DNA of 64,000 nucleotides from Rhynchopus sp. YZ270_cl-10. Its lineage: Eukaryota > Euglenozoa > Diplonemea > Diplonemida > Diplonemidae. Every line of letters begins with the position of its first letter. Within the stretch, counting starts at the first letter, position 1. Positions 45,321 through 55,053 of this stretch are shown here, in pieces. A model generated the notes under the pieces. It made no database searches, was not told the DNA's origin, and was given only the letters and a program-made list of their open reading frames with translations. A program made the position numbers and the translations under genes. Location: assembly GCA_964035575.1 (NCBI GenBank), contig OZ037910.1, positions 558,001 to 622,000 of the forward strand, read 5' to 3'.

Positions 45321-46805
45321 TCAAGCAGATTTGGCGTTCATCCCGAACTTCTTCTTCACGTCGTTGACCCTGTCGTCATTTGGTTTTGGCTCCTCCACAC
45401 CAAGCAGGTAAAGCGCGTGAGAGTAGCGGTGGATCCTCACGTTTTCCGCATCCACTTTGCGGAGCAGTGTCGCGCTTGAGTCGCGGTTCATCAACTCACT
45501 CATGATGTCGCTTTCGTCCAGGTCATCAGTATACAAACCTTCGAGTCCAGTCGCAGCGATTGCTGTCAACAGCTTGATTGCTTCAGGTTGTTCTCTGCGA
45601 AGTTGTTTTACAGAAGCCTTGAACTTCGTATCGATCCCTGTGCAATACATGTGTCTCATAATTGACAAACTACCCACCCCAACAACAACATACCCGCCTT
45701 CAGCTTCGTCAAAACCTCCTCCCTTGTGCCAGGGGTGGCAGACTCAACTGCGATGAGATGTGTGGTCAATAATCAGGTGGTGTACAAAAAGGCAACAAAG
45801 ACTGTGCATACTCTGTTTCTTCACCGCTTCTTCGTGAACGAGGGCCATCAGGGTCTTCGTGTGTCCGCCCATCCAGTCGTGACAGTACTGGAGATACGGC
45901 TCAACAAGATTCTCGGGATCCTTCACTGGTATCAACTGCTTCCCAATAGCCTGGAATTCCGTCTCTGTCATTGCAGCCACTTCAAAACGGTCGAACTCGT
46001 GCGTGCGGACTTCCCTGAGCGTGTCCGAGATTCCTGTTTTGGAGAACTCCAGAATGGTCTTGCAACACTTGTGCTGAGTTGAAAGGTTGCTTGCCATTCC
46101 ACCAACAGACTCAGCAATGGCCACCATCGCCTCATAACTGAGCTTTCTCTTCTTGCTGTCCAGAGTGATGTAGATGATCAGCGGGTGTACATCCTTCCCC
46201 TTTGCCTTCTCTGCCTCCTTTGCCTTCATCCTGACCTGGTTCGCGTGTTTGATGAAGTCCGCAACGTCATCCGAAGCTTTGGGGTGTTTGTAGCACGGTG
46301 CCGTGAATTTTTTCAGCACAGACGCTTCAATCATATCCCTCACAGCCACACCGCCGTCTTCATGCGCCTTTTGCAGCACCCCTGAATCGATTGTCACGAA
46401 GAGCACACCTTCCTTATACTCATTTGTGAGCAGATTCTGCATCATTGTGGTTTTGCCTGAGCCGCTCTCACCCATCAACACGAAGAATCCATTACCGTTG
46501 TGGATGTGTTCGTGCAAGTCGTCCTTCAGTTCATCATGTTGCTCTCTCTTGATGTACTCCATGCCTTTCGGCATTTCGGGGTTGTACGGTGCTGTGACAA
46601 TCTTCTGCAGAGCCTGGTTGAGGGAGTATTCGGTCGCTGGACCCCATAAATTATCATAAACCACTGCGGCAAGTCCCGAACCAGCTACGGCCACTACTAC
46701 GTTCTTGACCAATTGCACCAATTCCGCCCCCGCTCCCCCGCTCTCTGATTTGGCCTTTGTGCTGCACATTCGGAGTGCCTTCCACATTTTGTTGTATTTT
46801 GTCAT
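45321..46805 (-). CDS. P-loop ATPase of unknown function, paralogue B
   Basis: Exons, in order of translation, are 46805-45812, 45747-45694 and 45637-45321, giving 454 residues with intron positions identical to paralogue A. Walker A GESGSGKTT and the following roughly 50 residues, then everything from IKHANQVRMKAKEAEKAKGK through exon 2 and both introns, are almost base-for-base identical to A. The N-terminal 75 residues, a 20-residue stretch (LKKFTAPCYKHPKASDDVAD in B) and the last exon are clearly diverged. The N-terminus has a hydrophobic helix (VVVAVAGSGLAAVVY). Function is unknown, as for A. It sits beside virus-like element 2 in the same arrangement. Confidence 0.8.
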
Positions 46806-47041
46806 TTGTGTAGTTTCCCTGTTGGTGTGTTGCTGTGTAAGTGTGGGGTTGAAGATTGTACAAGAGACAAGGGATAAGCTGGTGGATAATCCATTGCGGT
46901 TACATTGTGGTCTGGTGTGAAATACGTGGGTGTGAACAAAAAGAGTGGGTACGGTGGGAATGGGCTTTTCTTTATCTCCTTCCTCAACATCAGCAACGTG
47001 CCCCTCACCGCGTGCATGGGGGTTAACATGTGCAGTACTAC

Positions 47042-47251
47042 CTAACGCTTGACCACAACCTTGGGGTTCCCTACACATTTGCTCCTACAACACATCACGG
47101 TCACTATCTTGCTCCCAACACTCCCACTGGAACTCACATCTCGGGCTGAATTCCCTCGAGGAACCTTCGGTTCTGAGTTTCTTGTCTTGATTGGAGGTAC
47201 AGTAGTGTTCATCGGGGTCGTTGTTTTGTCGGACATATTTTCTCTTATCAT
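47042..47251 (-). CDS. Small protein of virus-like element 2
   Basis: A 69-residue frame starts MIRENMSDKT, overlapping the end of the packaging ATPase gene by a few bases as in compact viral genomes. The tail is basic and Cys-containing (MCCRSKCVGNPKVVVKR). Element 1 has related sequence. No family was recognised. Confidence 0.45.
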   Translation of the reverse strand: MIRENMSDKTTTPMNTTVPPIKTRNSEPKVPRGNSARDVSSSGSVGSKIVTVMCCRSKCVGNPKVVVKR

Positions 47252-47988
47252 CCTGGAAACACAATCTCATCAAAATTCCTTCGATACTTCAATTCAGGAA
47301 CAACAGGCTGGTTGTCGATCATGACGAAGTTGTATCGGGGAAGACCCTCAAACATACTGTTAAACTCATCAGGCTCAAGGTCGCTGCATGAAGTCGCTAT
47401 CATCCGCCTCTCCTTCTTGTTGATGTTGAACAGCAGGAAGCAGCTACAGTTCTGTCGTATCACCTTTGGGGTGTCAAAGAAGCTCTGACTCAAGTAGACT
47501 GGTGAGATGTTGCGATGACGTCCATGTACGTACAGGTCTATGAACTCTCTCTGGTTCTTCTCCATCACAATGTCGTCTAAGATCACAAGGTTCTTCTGGT
47601 TTGCGTCCAGGTCCTCCACATCGAACTCACCCGCACTGTCGAAGAACTCTGCTGTTGGCTTCAAGGCTTCTAAGGTCTCGTCGATCTTCTCCTCACTCAC
47701 CTTCTTCTTCTTCAACTCCCGTTCCAGCTCACTTCGTATCTTCTCGTCAATGTCTGTAAAGTGTTCCATCATAACCTGGTAGATCTTTTGGTGCAGTGTT
47801 GTGCTGATAACAAACACCCTGTCGAACGGTAACTTCAACTCCTTGTTCATCAGCATGTTCCCCATCACTGTGCTCTTCCCACACCCAGAAGATCCGACAG
47901 ACAACATCCTGAATGGCCACGACGGAAGAAGCTTTGAATGTTCATCATCCTCGGGTGACTCATTCCTCGTAACGTAATTGCGTATCAT
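47248..47988 (-). CDS. Packaging ATPase (A32/FtsK-HerA type) of virus-like element 2
   Basis: A 246-residue frame nearly identical to the copy at 43489-44229, with the same Walker A (GSSGCGKST), a Walker B of LVILDDIV and the conserved IRQNCSCFLLFN. Differences are scattered and conservative. The upstream neighbour is displaced by the transposon inserted immediately before its start codon. Part of a fossil element. Confidence 0.8.
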   Translation of the reverse strand: MIRNYVTRNESPEDDEHSKLLPSWPFRMLSVGSSGCGKSTVMGNMLMNKELKLPFDRVFVISTTLHQKIYQVMMEHFTDIDEKIRSELERELKKKKVSEEKIDETLEALKPTAEFFDSAGEFDVEDLDANQKNLVILDDIVMEKNQREFIDLYVHGRHRNISPVYLSQSFFDTPKVIRQNCSCFLLFNINKKERRMIATSCSDLEPDEFNSMFEGLPRYNFVMIDNQPVVPELKYRRNFDEIVFPG

Positions 47989-48482
47989 TTTGGGAAAATG
48001 ACTATAACACCCACGTTACTAATACCCATTTACGATAATACCCACTGGGTATTATCGTAAAGTTTTTGGGTATTATCGTAAACTATTTGGGTATTAGTTT
48101 TGGGTATTATCGTAAACTTTTTGGGTATTACCCAGGTACGATGTGATTTAGCTGGCTACTCGCGCAAGGTATCAGAGGCGCTCGCACGCTGGTGAATGTG
48201 CAGACAAGGTATGGTTTCATCGACCCCAGAGAAAATACAATTTTCACTAAATATATGGGGGTTTTTACACAACTTTTTGCATCCCTGTCTTACATCCTCA
48301 AATTCAGGGTAACCATTTTTCTTGACAATTAGCAATTTATCTTTCTCCAAGCGACATAACTTAGTTACACCCACATTTACACTCATCACAGGATCGCGAA
48401 ATCTGAACTGCATCAGCGATTGCGCTTCTCCGTCTCCGACATTCTACACCTCAACACACGAAGACCTGGGTGGGAACATTTA

Positions 48483-49204
48483 GTCAGTCACTGCTATAGC
48501 CATTTAACCCAGGGAGCATAGCTAGTGCAAGAAATTCGACTTTGGAAACCTTCCGGAAAGTCTGTCCTCTGCTCGCGGAGGACGAGGCACAAGAAAATAT
48601 TGCGTTTCCCCAGAAAACCAGTGCACATTTCACACTCCTTGTGGGTGGTCTTGTTGCCTTTTCGTCATAGTAATTTTGGCCCAGGCATGTTCTTGAAGCA
48701 TGACAATTTAGTGTGTATGGGGCAGGGTGTTGTTTTGTTCTGAATTCTCTTTGTTATAACATCTAAGTCAATCGCGGGTGGTGGTTTGTGTAGCGTGAGG
48801 CACTACTTACTTCCTGCGGCTGCTAAAGTGTTATTTCTTCGGATTTAACAACGTACAGCGTAACATAGTGGTTTCGCCTGGTCGACACAACCTTTGATAG
48901 ATATGGGATAACCAACCCCCTTCGACCCCTTGTGGGTTCACTGAACAAGCCCTAGTGGTAGTTAAACGCGATTGACATTTACATTCCTAGAGATGAAAGA
49001 ACAAGACAACACTTCTGTACCCGCGCATCAAAATTGTGGAAAACTTTGCACCCCAAACACCCTCAACAACGCCCGCCAAAAGGCGCCCCTTGTTGCTGGG
49101 AGTTGGTTCTCATGTTTGATACACTGCACAGCAGGCATTCCTCTGAGTCCAACGCATGTTTGGCCTGTCTGCGGCGTTGTACTTAAGGTGCACGAAGACA
49201 GGGT
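48483..49204. repeat. Core segment shared by two transposons, copy 2
   Basis: The counterpart of 38515-39303, with blocks such as GTCAGTCACTGCTATAGCC and AGTCTGTCCTCTGCT at the start and GGGAGTTGGTTCTCATGTT near the end. It is followed by GGTACCTGGGTAC, as in the other element. It is non-coding as far as I can see. Confidence 0.75.
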
Positions 49205-49649
49205 CTGGTGGTAAATTTTGCGTAGTACTGCGACGTGGTACTGCGTGGGTCTGGGAATTTGGGTACCTGGGTACAGGATATTGGTTGTGTAAGACATCTT
49301 CCACCATGCATTGAGGAGGGTAAGACAGTGGTCGCAGTTTCTACTTGATAGCATTACAACATTTAACTTCTCCACGGGGGTCTTGGGCCGTTCATTCGGT
49401 TATACCTTGACTAGCGGAAGAGGCCTTTTTGGTCTCTAGAATATCCGGTATTCCCGAACGGAGGCACACTTTGTGTGTTACTACGACCTGGCAACTTCCA
49501 GCAGTAGGTTAAGTAATCTTTCTTGTAAATTGTTGGAACATTATCTCCTCAGTGCATGAATGCCCCACGTGACTGGACACTTTTGTGTTTGTCATGTGGA
49601 GCTGTGGTTGCTCTTTCACGACTTTTTTCCTGTTCCTGGGTACCTGTTC

Positions 49650-50037
49650 CTGGACCTGGACCTGGGTACCTGGGTACCTGGGTACCTGGGTACCTGGGTA
49701 CCTGGGTACCTGGGTACCTGGGTACCTGGGTACCTGGGTGCCTGGGTACCTGGGTGCCTGGGTGCCTGGGTGCCTGGGTGCCTGGGTGCCTGGGTGCCTG
49801 GGTGCCTGGGTGCCTGGGTGCCTGGGTGCCTGGGTGCCTGGGTGCCTGGGTGCCTGGGTGCCTGGGTGCCTGGGTGCCTGGGTGCCTGGGTGCCTGGGTG
49901 CCTGGGTGCCTGGGTGCCTGGGTGCCTGGGTGCCTGGGTGCCTGGGTGCCTGGGTGCCTGGGTGCCTGGGTGCCTGGGTGCCTGGGTGCCTGGGTGCCTG
50001 GGTGCCTGGGTGCCTGGGTGCCTGGGTGCCTGGGTAC
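49650..50037. repeat. 9-bp minisatellite (CCTGGGTRC)
   Basis: About 42 copies of a 9-bp unit. The first part is mostly CCTGGGTAC and the rest almost uniformly CCTGGGTGC, with a short mixed zone near 49735-49755. Because 9 is a multiple of 3, all six frames are open and give meaningless repeat peptides. It lies just inside the right inverted repeat of the Mutator-like element. Confidence 0.97.
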
Positions 50038-50190
50038 TACCCAACCTGGATAATACCCAAAAAGTTTACGATAATACCCAAAACTAATACCCAAAAAGTT
50101 TACGATAATACCCAGTGGGTATTATCGTAAATGGGTATTAGTAACGTGGGTGTTATGATAATTACCCCTATCATTTTTTCAATAACAAAA

Positions 50191-50874
50191 ATGCAACTGA
50201 ACAATACATCAAGTCTCGAGAAGCTTCTACTCGATATTGGTAGACTGAAGGACTCCATAGCACAACAACGATCTGATATTCTCAACGAACAAGAACCCCT
50301 GAAGGAGATTGATGCCCCGATCAAGACTTCAGATGAGGGAGACCAAACTGACAACTTCTTATCAGCTATTCTCACATCAACCTCAACATCCACACCACAA
50401 CCGAGTGCTTCAGACCAGACATCATTCCAAGAAGCGTTATCACATATTAGTAGTATGCAGACCCCAGAACCTATCCCGACTGCAAATTTGACACCGAACC
50501 TGACACCGTACCTGGGTCCGACTGCGAATTTGACACCGAACCTGGGTCCGTACCTGGGTTCGACTCCGTCGACACAAAGCTGGCTCAACCCCTGGAATCC
50601 GCCTACTTTTAGTGGTAACAGACCTCCGACACCATCGACAGGTAAAGGGAAAGGGAAGGGTATGGGTAGAGGTAAAGGAGGTAAGACTGGGAGTGGTGTG
50701 TATCAAATCGACACCGAGGGTGCAATGAATAGACTGATGTTGTTGATAGGAGGAAAGAAGGCTGGGAATACAAGTCAAGCAATCAAACAAGAAGCATCCA
50801 CTATCCTCGACTGGCTCCTGAACAACAACAAGATAGACCTAGATGAACATAAACTCCTCACCCAAGAAATTTAG
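50191..50874 (+). CDS. Unassigned gene of virus-like element 2
   Basis: A 227-residue frame starting MQLNNTSSLEKLLLDIGRLK, a short helical N-terminus. It is followed by Thr/Pro-rich sequence with repeats of TANLTPNL and PYLG, a basic Gly/Lys stretch (GKGKGKGMGRGKGGK) and a C-terminal helical segment. It is transcribed away from the packaging ATPase. The same start occurs in element 1. It could be a virion or DNA-binding protein, but I do not recognise it. Its last part is repeated at 52025-52229 by a local duplication. Confidence 0.5.
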   Translation: MQLNNTSSLEKLLLDIGRLKDSIAQQRSDILNEQEPLKEIDAPIKTSDEGDQTDNFLSAILTSTSTSTPQPSASDQTSFQEALSHISSMQTPEPIPTANLTPNLTPYLGPTANLTPNLGPYLGSTPSTQSWLNPWNPPTFSGNRPPTPSTGKGKGKGMGRGKGGKTGSGVYQIDTEGAMNRLMLLIGGKKAGNTSQAIKQEASTILDWLLNNNKIDLDEHKLLTQEI

Positions 50875-50875
50875 T

Positions 50876-51400
50876 TTTGCGAATCCTAAACACTTTCTGC
50901 TGGCTCGTGTGGTTGATGAGCGAGATCTTCTGTCACAAAACGGACTCGATCGTCAAGGATCTTAACCCAGTTAAAACATCAGACTGGTCACAGAACACAA
51001 CGTTGTGCATGGTTTTTGGCTTGTTTTTGCCCACAAAAGGGCCTACACATGGTTCTAACGCACCAGAATCGCGTTTCCCAGCCCACATGGCCAGGTATGG
51101 GCCCAAAAAACCACCCAAAAAGGCGAAAATCCCGGTTTTTGGTGAAAATCGCCTGTTTTGCCTGTAGAATCCTTAAGGAACGCACGGTTCCTAAGGCAAA
51201 ATACACGTAAACTCGCGACACGAAATTAGGAATTAGTAACAAATCTCTCAGCGATCTAATTTAGTAAGGGCTGGATTTTTGGCCCAATCTTTCCAATGCC
51301 GAAAAAATCTTACACTTTGGCGTATTTTCGCGAAATGGTCATTTTTGGGGTAACCCACCCGGCGGGGGAGGGGGTAGGTAGGGTTGGGGAGGAAGCAACA
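50876..51400 (+). repeat. R3 dispersed repeat, copy 2
   Basis: Starts TTTGCGAATCCTAAACAC and continues through GCCCACATGGCCAGGTATGG, AAAATCCCGGTTTTTGGTGA and AATCTTACACTTTGGCG. It is the reverse complement of the repeat in Vps34 intron 1. It is inserted within virus-like element 2. Confidence 0.7.
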
Positions 51401-51907
51401 AGGTTCAGAGTGCATCCATAGAAAAAAAGCAAGGTTCAGAGTGCACCCATAGCACAACAGCAAGGTTCAGAGTGCATCCATAGTGTATCTTAAAAAAGGG
51501 AAGGGGACAAAAGGGGGGAGATGAGTGCATCCAGAGAAAAAAAAGCAAGGTTCAGAGTGCATCCATAGCCCAAAAAACCACCCAAAAAGGCGAAAATCCC
51601 GGTTTTTGGTGAAAATCGCCTGTTTTGCCTGTAGAATCCTTAAGGAACGCACGGTTCCTAAGGCATTTTACACGTAAACTCGCGACACGAAATTAGGAAT
51701 TAGTAACAAATCTCTCAGCGATCTGCTTTGGTAAGGGCTGGATTTTTGGCCCAATCTTTCCAATGCCGAAAAAATCTTACACTTTGGCGTATTTTCGCGA
51801 AATGGTCATTTTTCGGGTACCCCCCCCGGGGGGTGGGGGTTAGGGGGGGGGGTTACAGGGGGTTGGGGAGAGAGCAACAGTAAAAACCTAAACACCAGTG
51901 TTTAGGA
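51401..51907 (+). repeat. CAAGGTTCAGAGTGCA repeats and partial R3 copy 3
   Basis: Four short copies of CAAGGTTCAGAGTGCATCCATAG-type sequence (51410-51570) precede a partial R3 copy (51567-51907). That copy ends with the hairpin CCTAAACACCAGTGTTTAGG (about 51888-51907), the same hairpin as at the Vps34 intron copy. Confidence 0.7.
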
Positions 51908-52230
51908 ATCAACTCATAAAAATGGAACAACTCTCACTCTTTGTCTCCTCTGAAGGAGAACCAATCTCCACTGACTTCACTGTTGCCTACAACCCTCCCA
52001 TATACCTTAAAGCCTAAACCTAAAGGAGGTAAGACTGGGAGTGGTGTGTATCAAATCGACACCGAGGGTGCAATGAATAGACTGATGTTGTTGATAGGAG
52101 GAAAGAAGGCTGGGAATACAAGTCAAGCAATCAAACAAGAAGCATCCACTATCCTCGACTGGCTCCCGAACAACAACAAGATAGACCTAGATGAACATAA
52201 ACTCCTCACCCAAGAAATCAACTCATAAAA

Positions 52231-52971
52231 ATGGAACAACTCTCACTCTTTGTCTCCTCTGAAGGAGAACCAATCTCCACTGACTTCACTGTTGCCTACA
52301 ACCCTCCCATATACCTTGACGAAGGTGACAACTATGAGATAAGCCTCATCAAGAGCAGCCAGTACTACTCATGGACAAACATCAGCCAGCAGCAAGGCAA
52401 CAACTTCTTTGAGTGGAGTCGTGACAACGGTTCTTCATGGGAGACAATAGTGTTCGGTGACGGGAACTACAGCATCTCTGAGATCAACGACCACATACCA
52501 TCGGAAATCACAATAGAGCCCATCCTAGCCCTGCAGAAGATTAAGATCACCCTACCTGCTAACTATCAAGTGAACTTCAGAACAGGCTCCTTCTATGGAA
52601 TCTTAGGTTTTGCTGAGAATACCATCATAAGTGCAGGTGTGAACATTGCGCCACACGTCGCAGACATCACGAACGGAATCCAAGCAGTTGTTGTACACTG
52701 TGATCTTGTGAACCCAAAGTACTCTTACCACAACACAGGCACATCAGGCACCAAGTCGCAAATCTTGTATGTTGTCAGCCCACCATCACTCCCTCCTAGT
52801 AGTTAGTACAACGTGGTAGAACCTGGCAGCTCGTACTATGTCCCCACCAACAAGACACAGATCAACAGCATAAGGTTCTGGCTCACAGACCAGAATGGGA
52901 AGCGCATCAACAACCAAGGGGAGAACGTCAACTATCATGTTATCCTTCGCAAAGTAAAATCTTCGTACTAA
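52231..52971 (+). other. Capsid-like (penton/minor capsid) part of virus-like element 2
   Basis: The translated sequence starts MEQLSLFVSSEGEPISTDF and contains EITIEPILALQKIKITLP and a GSFYGILGF motif. It continues to INSIRFWLTDQNGKRIN and a short basic end. This pattern resembles the penton-like minor capsid proteins of Polintons and adintoviruses. The part looks mostly preserved but eroded. I do not reconstruct it. Confidence 0.6.
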
Positions 52972-52977
52972 AAAAAA

Positions 52978-53235
52978 ATGGCATCGTGGTCAAATCTAGT
53001 GAGGGATAGTGAAAGGGTATCAGGGAGGAAGAGAACCTGGAGTGATTTGGTGGAGGGTAGTGGGGTAGATATGGAGGAGAAGCAAGAGAAGCAAGAAGAA
53101 AGAGACAACAAGAAGATGTACTGGCTGACATCTCTAAGAGGCATAATGTTGTGCTTGGGAATGGGTTGGTCACAATATAAGTGTGTCTATACATATCTCT
53201 GCGATATGTATTATTTGAGTCTTCGGTGCTGTTAG
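52978..53235 (+). CDS. Small putative membrane protein of virus-like element 2
   Basis: An 85-residue frame with a charged, Lys/Glu-rich first half and a hydrophobic, aromatic second half (WLTSLRGIMLCLGMGW). No family was recognised. It may be chance. Confidence 0.3.
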   Translation: MASWSNLVRDSERVSGRKRTWSDLVEGSGVDMEEKQEKQEERDNKKMYWLTSLRGIMLCLGMGWSQYKCVYTYLCDMYYLSLRCC

Positions 53236-53263
53236 CACCCTCGAGGGAGCTCTGCTCCTGAGT

Positions 53264-53737
53264 CTAGTTAATCTCTATTCCATTCCCTGTGATCTTGCCA
53301 TACGCTGTCTCCCCTATGATCTTGATGAGGAAGAGTGGGATACTCGATATGTGCTGTATTTTGTCTAATGAGCTCTTGTTGTTGGAGTCTAGTGCATGAT
53401 TGATGTTTGATCGGATGTGATGTAGGTCTGCCTTATGCTTCATCTTACGTACGTCTTTCCCACTCTTCCCTGTCTTTGAGGCATGTTTGTACATCAGGTC
53501 GTGTATCATCGCACTTTCATCGAACCTTGATTTGCCTGGTGTTATGATGTCCTCCTTTGGTATCTGCTCTCCCTTCCATGCACGTTCAGCATTTTTCTCA
53601 AGGTCTTTGATTCTCTCTTCCAGCTTTGTGTTTGGTCCCAGAGCTCCCGAGCTGAGGGGGAGGAGGAGAACTTTGGTGATGATCCAGAACAACAAGGAGA
53701 CAATACACAAAACACAGCTGTAGAAGAAGCAGAACAT
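53264..53737 (-). CDS. PLA2-like protein of virus-like element 2
   Basis: A 157-residue frame. A strongly hydrophobic N-terminus leads into SSGALGPNTKLEER, then FDESAMIHDLMYKHASK. The LGP-N and D-x2-A-x2-HD-x2-Y pattern matches the phospholipase A2-like domain found in parvovirus VP1 and in Polinton/adintovirus proteins, where it helps particles leave endosomes. The His-Asp pair of the motif is present. The N-terminal hydrophobic part overlaps the start region of the neighbouring plus-strand frame, so the true start may be internal. Part of a fossil element. Confidence 0.6.
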   Translation of the reverse strand: MFCFFYSCVLCIVSLLFWIITKVLLLPLSSGALGPNTKLEERIKDLEKNAERAWKGEQIPKEDIITPGKSRFDESAMIHDLMYKHASKTGKSGKDVRKMKHKADLHHIRSNINHALDSNNKSSLDKIQHISSIPLFLIKIIGETAYGKITGNGIEIN

Positions 53738-53746
53738 GAGTCACAA

Positions 53747-54261
53747 ATGGGCAGCTTCATGACCAACCTTGCTGGCCCGGATTGGAAAGATAAAGATCTG
53801 AACAGTAACCCCAGAGCAGAGGCAAGAGTAGAACAACGTGCGACTCAGGAGCCCCCGAAGACTAAGAAGAGGGAGAGGGATGATGAACAGAAGACTCAGG
53901 AGCCGAGCTCCCTCGAGGGGTCAACAACCCCGAAGACCAACAAAAGACTTAAGCTCCTCCCACCGCTAGACCCATCCTTTGAACGTATGAAGGGCATAGC
54001 ACAACGAGCATTCCCCACACTCAAACCTGACATACTCAACGATGAATCACAGCTGAGACAATTTCCATTTGCTCAAGATAGAATCCGCTTATCAAAATGA
54101 GCTTCTACAATTTGAGTGAGAAAACCAAGAGACACTCCGATGTCAGTGGGTACGACTACATCACCATCCAAGACACTGGGAAGTCAAGCAACCTGCAGAA
54201 CCAGTTTGGAAGAGTCGAGCGGGACTTCACCTTCACCCTTCTTGACCAGAGCAGCCGAGGG
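53747..54261 (+). other. Two further frames of virus-like element 2, right end
   Basis: A 117-residue, Lys/Glu/Pro-rich frame (53747-54100) overlaps by a few bases the start of another (MSFYNLSEKTKRHSDVSGYD), which reaches the element's right break at 54261. The second could be the start of a capsid gene, judging by element layout only. Neither family was recognised from sequence. Confidence 0.35.
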
Positions 54262-55053
54262 TTTTTGTGCGACTCAAAGCCGGGCGAAATAAAAAAAAGG
54301 TGGAAAAGTGTGGAACGATCCCTCAGATGCTCAAAAATTCATGTCGAAGAGAAAAGTTGCCTGAAATTAATTCCTTGAGGTGATCCAGTCTCACGCTTTT
54401 TCACACATTTTCACTTGGTTTCACACATTTTCACACATGTTCACATGGTTTCACATGGTTTCACACATTTTCACATGGTTTCACGGTGTCAAAAAGTGTG
54501 TACGAAAGTGAAAAAAAAACTGCTTCACGCACTCTGAGTGGATTCCTCCAGAAAAAAAACTTGGTGTTTTCACATGGTTTCACACATTTTCACTTGGTTT
54601 CACATATTTTCACACATTTTCACTTGATTTCACACATTTTCACCTTGGTTTCACACGTTTTCACTTGTTTTCACACATTTTCACGGTGTGAAAAAGTGTG
54701 GAAAAGTGTGCGCTGGATCACCTCAGATTCCTGGGATAAAATACATACTGATTGCTGTCGGCGTGCACAAAGGCGAGACCAGCATAGGCGTACGGTAGAG
54801 AGGTGGAGACACCGAAACCTATCTGGTTCCGCCATGAGAGGCGCGCTGTACCGCTGATGACGTCCTGCGAGAGCATGGTCGTGAGGCTGCCTATTGAGCT
54901 GAGTGCTTCTGCCTCGTCCTCGTCTTCGACTGTACCTGATGTCCCTTCTGCCACCTTGCGCGCCAGCACCAACCTATGCACCACACCCTGCGTCAAAGAA
55001 AGAAACCCAATGTCCAACTGATACGACGCGCTATTCCCTTCCTCATCCCACTT
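54262..55053 (-). pseudogene. Transposed fragment of DNAJC11
   Basis: This matches 35459-35931 of the DNAJC11 gene: part of intron 1, its donor site and the last ~110 codons of exon 1 (WDEEGNSASYQLDIGF to HADSNQ). Identity is high. The copy lacks 33 bp present in the gene (the AMFHTSKRSTR stretch) without shifting frame, and is split by a 352-bp MITE at 54375-54726. It lacks the J domain, promoter and downstream exons. It is DNA-mediated, because intron sequence came along. Confidence 0.93.
54375..54726. mobile_element. 352-bp MITE with TTTCACACATTTTCAC repeats
   Basis: The inverted ends TTGAGGTGATCCAG (54375-54388) and CTGGATCACCTCAG (54713-54726) match at 13 of 14 bases. The 5-bp target duplication ATTCC lies at 54370-54374 and 54727-54731. 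The uninterrupted site AATTCCTGGG is in the parent DNAJC11 gene near 35571. The interior is filled with degenerate TTTCACACATTTTCACATGG repeats and their complements. No gene. Confidence 0.9.

Larger units (their letters stand above)
47992..50168. mobile_element. 2.18-kb Mutator-like non-autonomous transposon
   Basis: It is flanked by a 9-bp direct repeat TATCATTTT (47983-47991 and 50169-50177). Virus-like copy 1 has the uninterrupted site (TATCATTTTTTCAATAAC, about 44221-44245), which proves the insertion. The ends are long inverted repeats of well over 100 bp made of TAACACCCACGTTACTAATA and ACGATAATACCCA-type repeats. The interior holds a core shared with the 37773-39640 element and a 9-bp minisatellite. 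A 9-bp duplication plus long TIRs fits Mutator-like elements. No transposase frame was seen. Confidence 0.85.
47042..54261. mobile_element. Polinton/adintovirus-like element, copy 2 (fossil)
   Basis: Parts in order are a small protein, a packaging ATPase (47248-47988), an opposite-strand gene (50191-50874), a capsid-like protein (52231-52971), a small membrane protein, a PLA2-like protein (53264-53737), and two further frames up to 54261. It is interrupted by a 2.2-kb Mutator-like element (47992-50168) and by R3 repeats with a local partial duplication (50875-52229), and its right end meets a DNAJC11-derived fragment. No polymerase or integrase was seen. It is broken, with roughly four large interruptions plus minor erosion. 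Its close match to copy 1 suggests recent duplication. Confidence 0.7.

Noticed and set aside
49549-50130. Repeat frames rich in PGTQAPRH or WVPGCLGA on both strands
   Set aside because: A 9-bp tandem repeat is open in every frame. There is no start, conserved domain or neighbour to support a gene.
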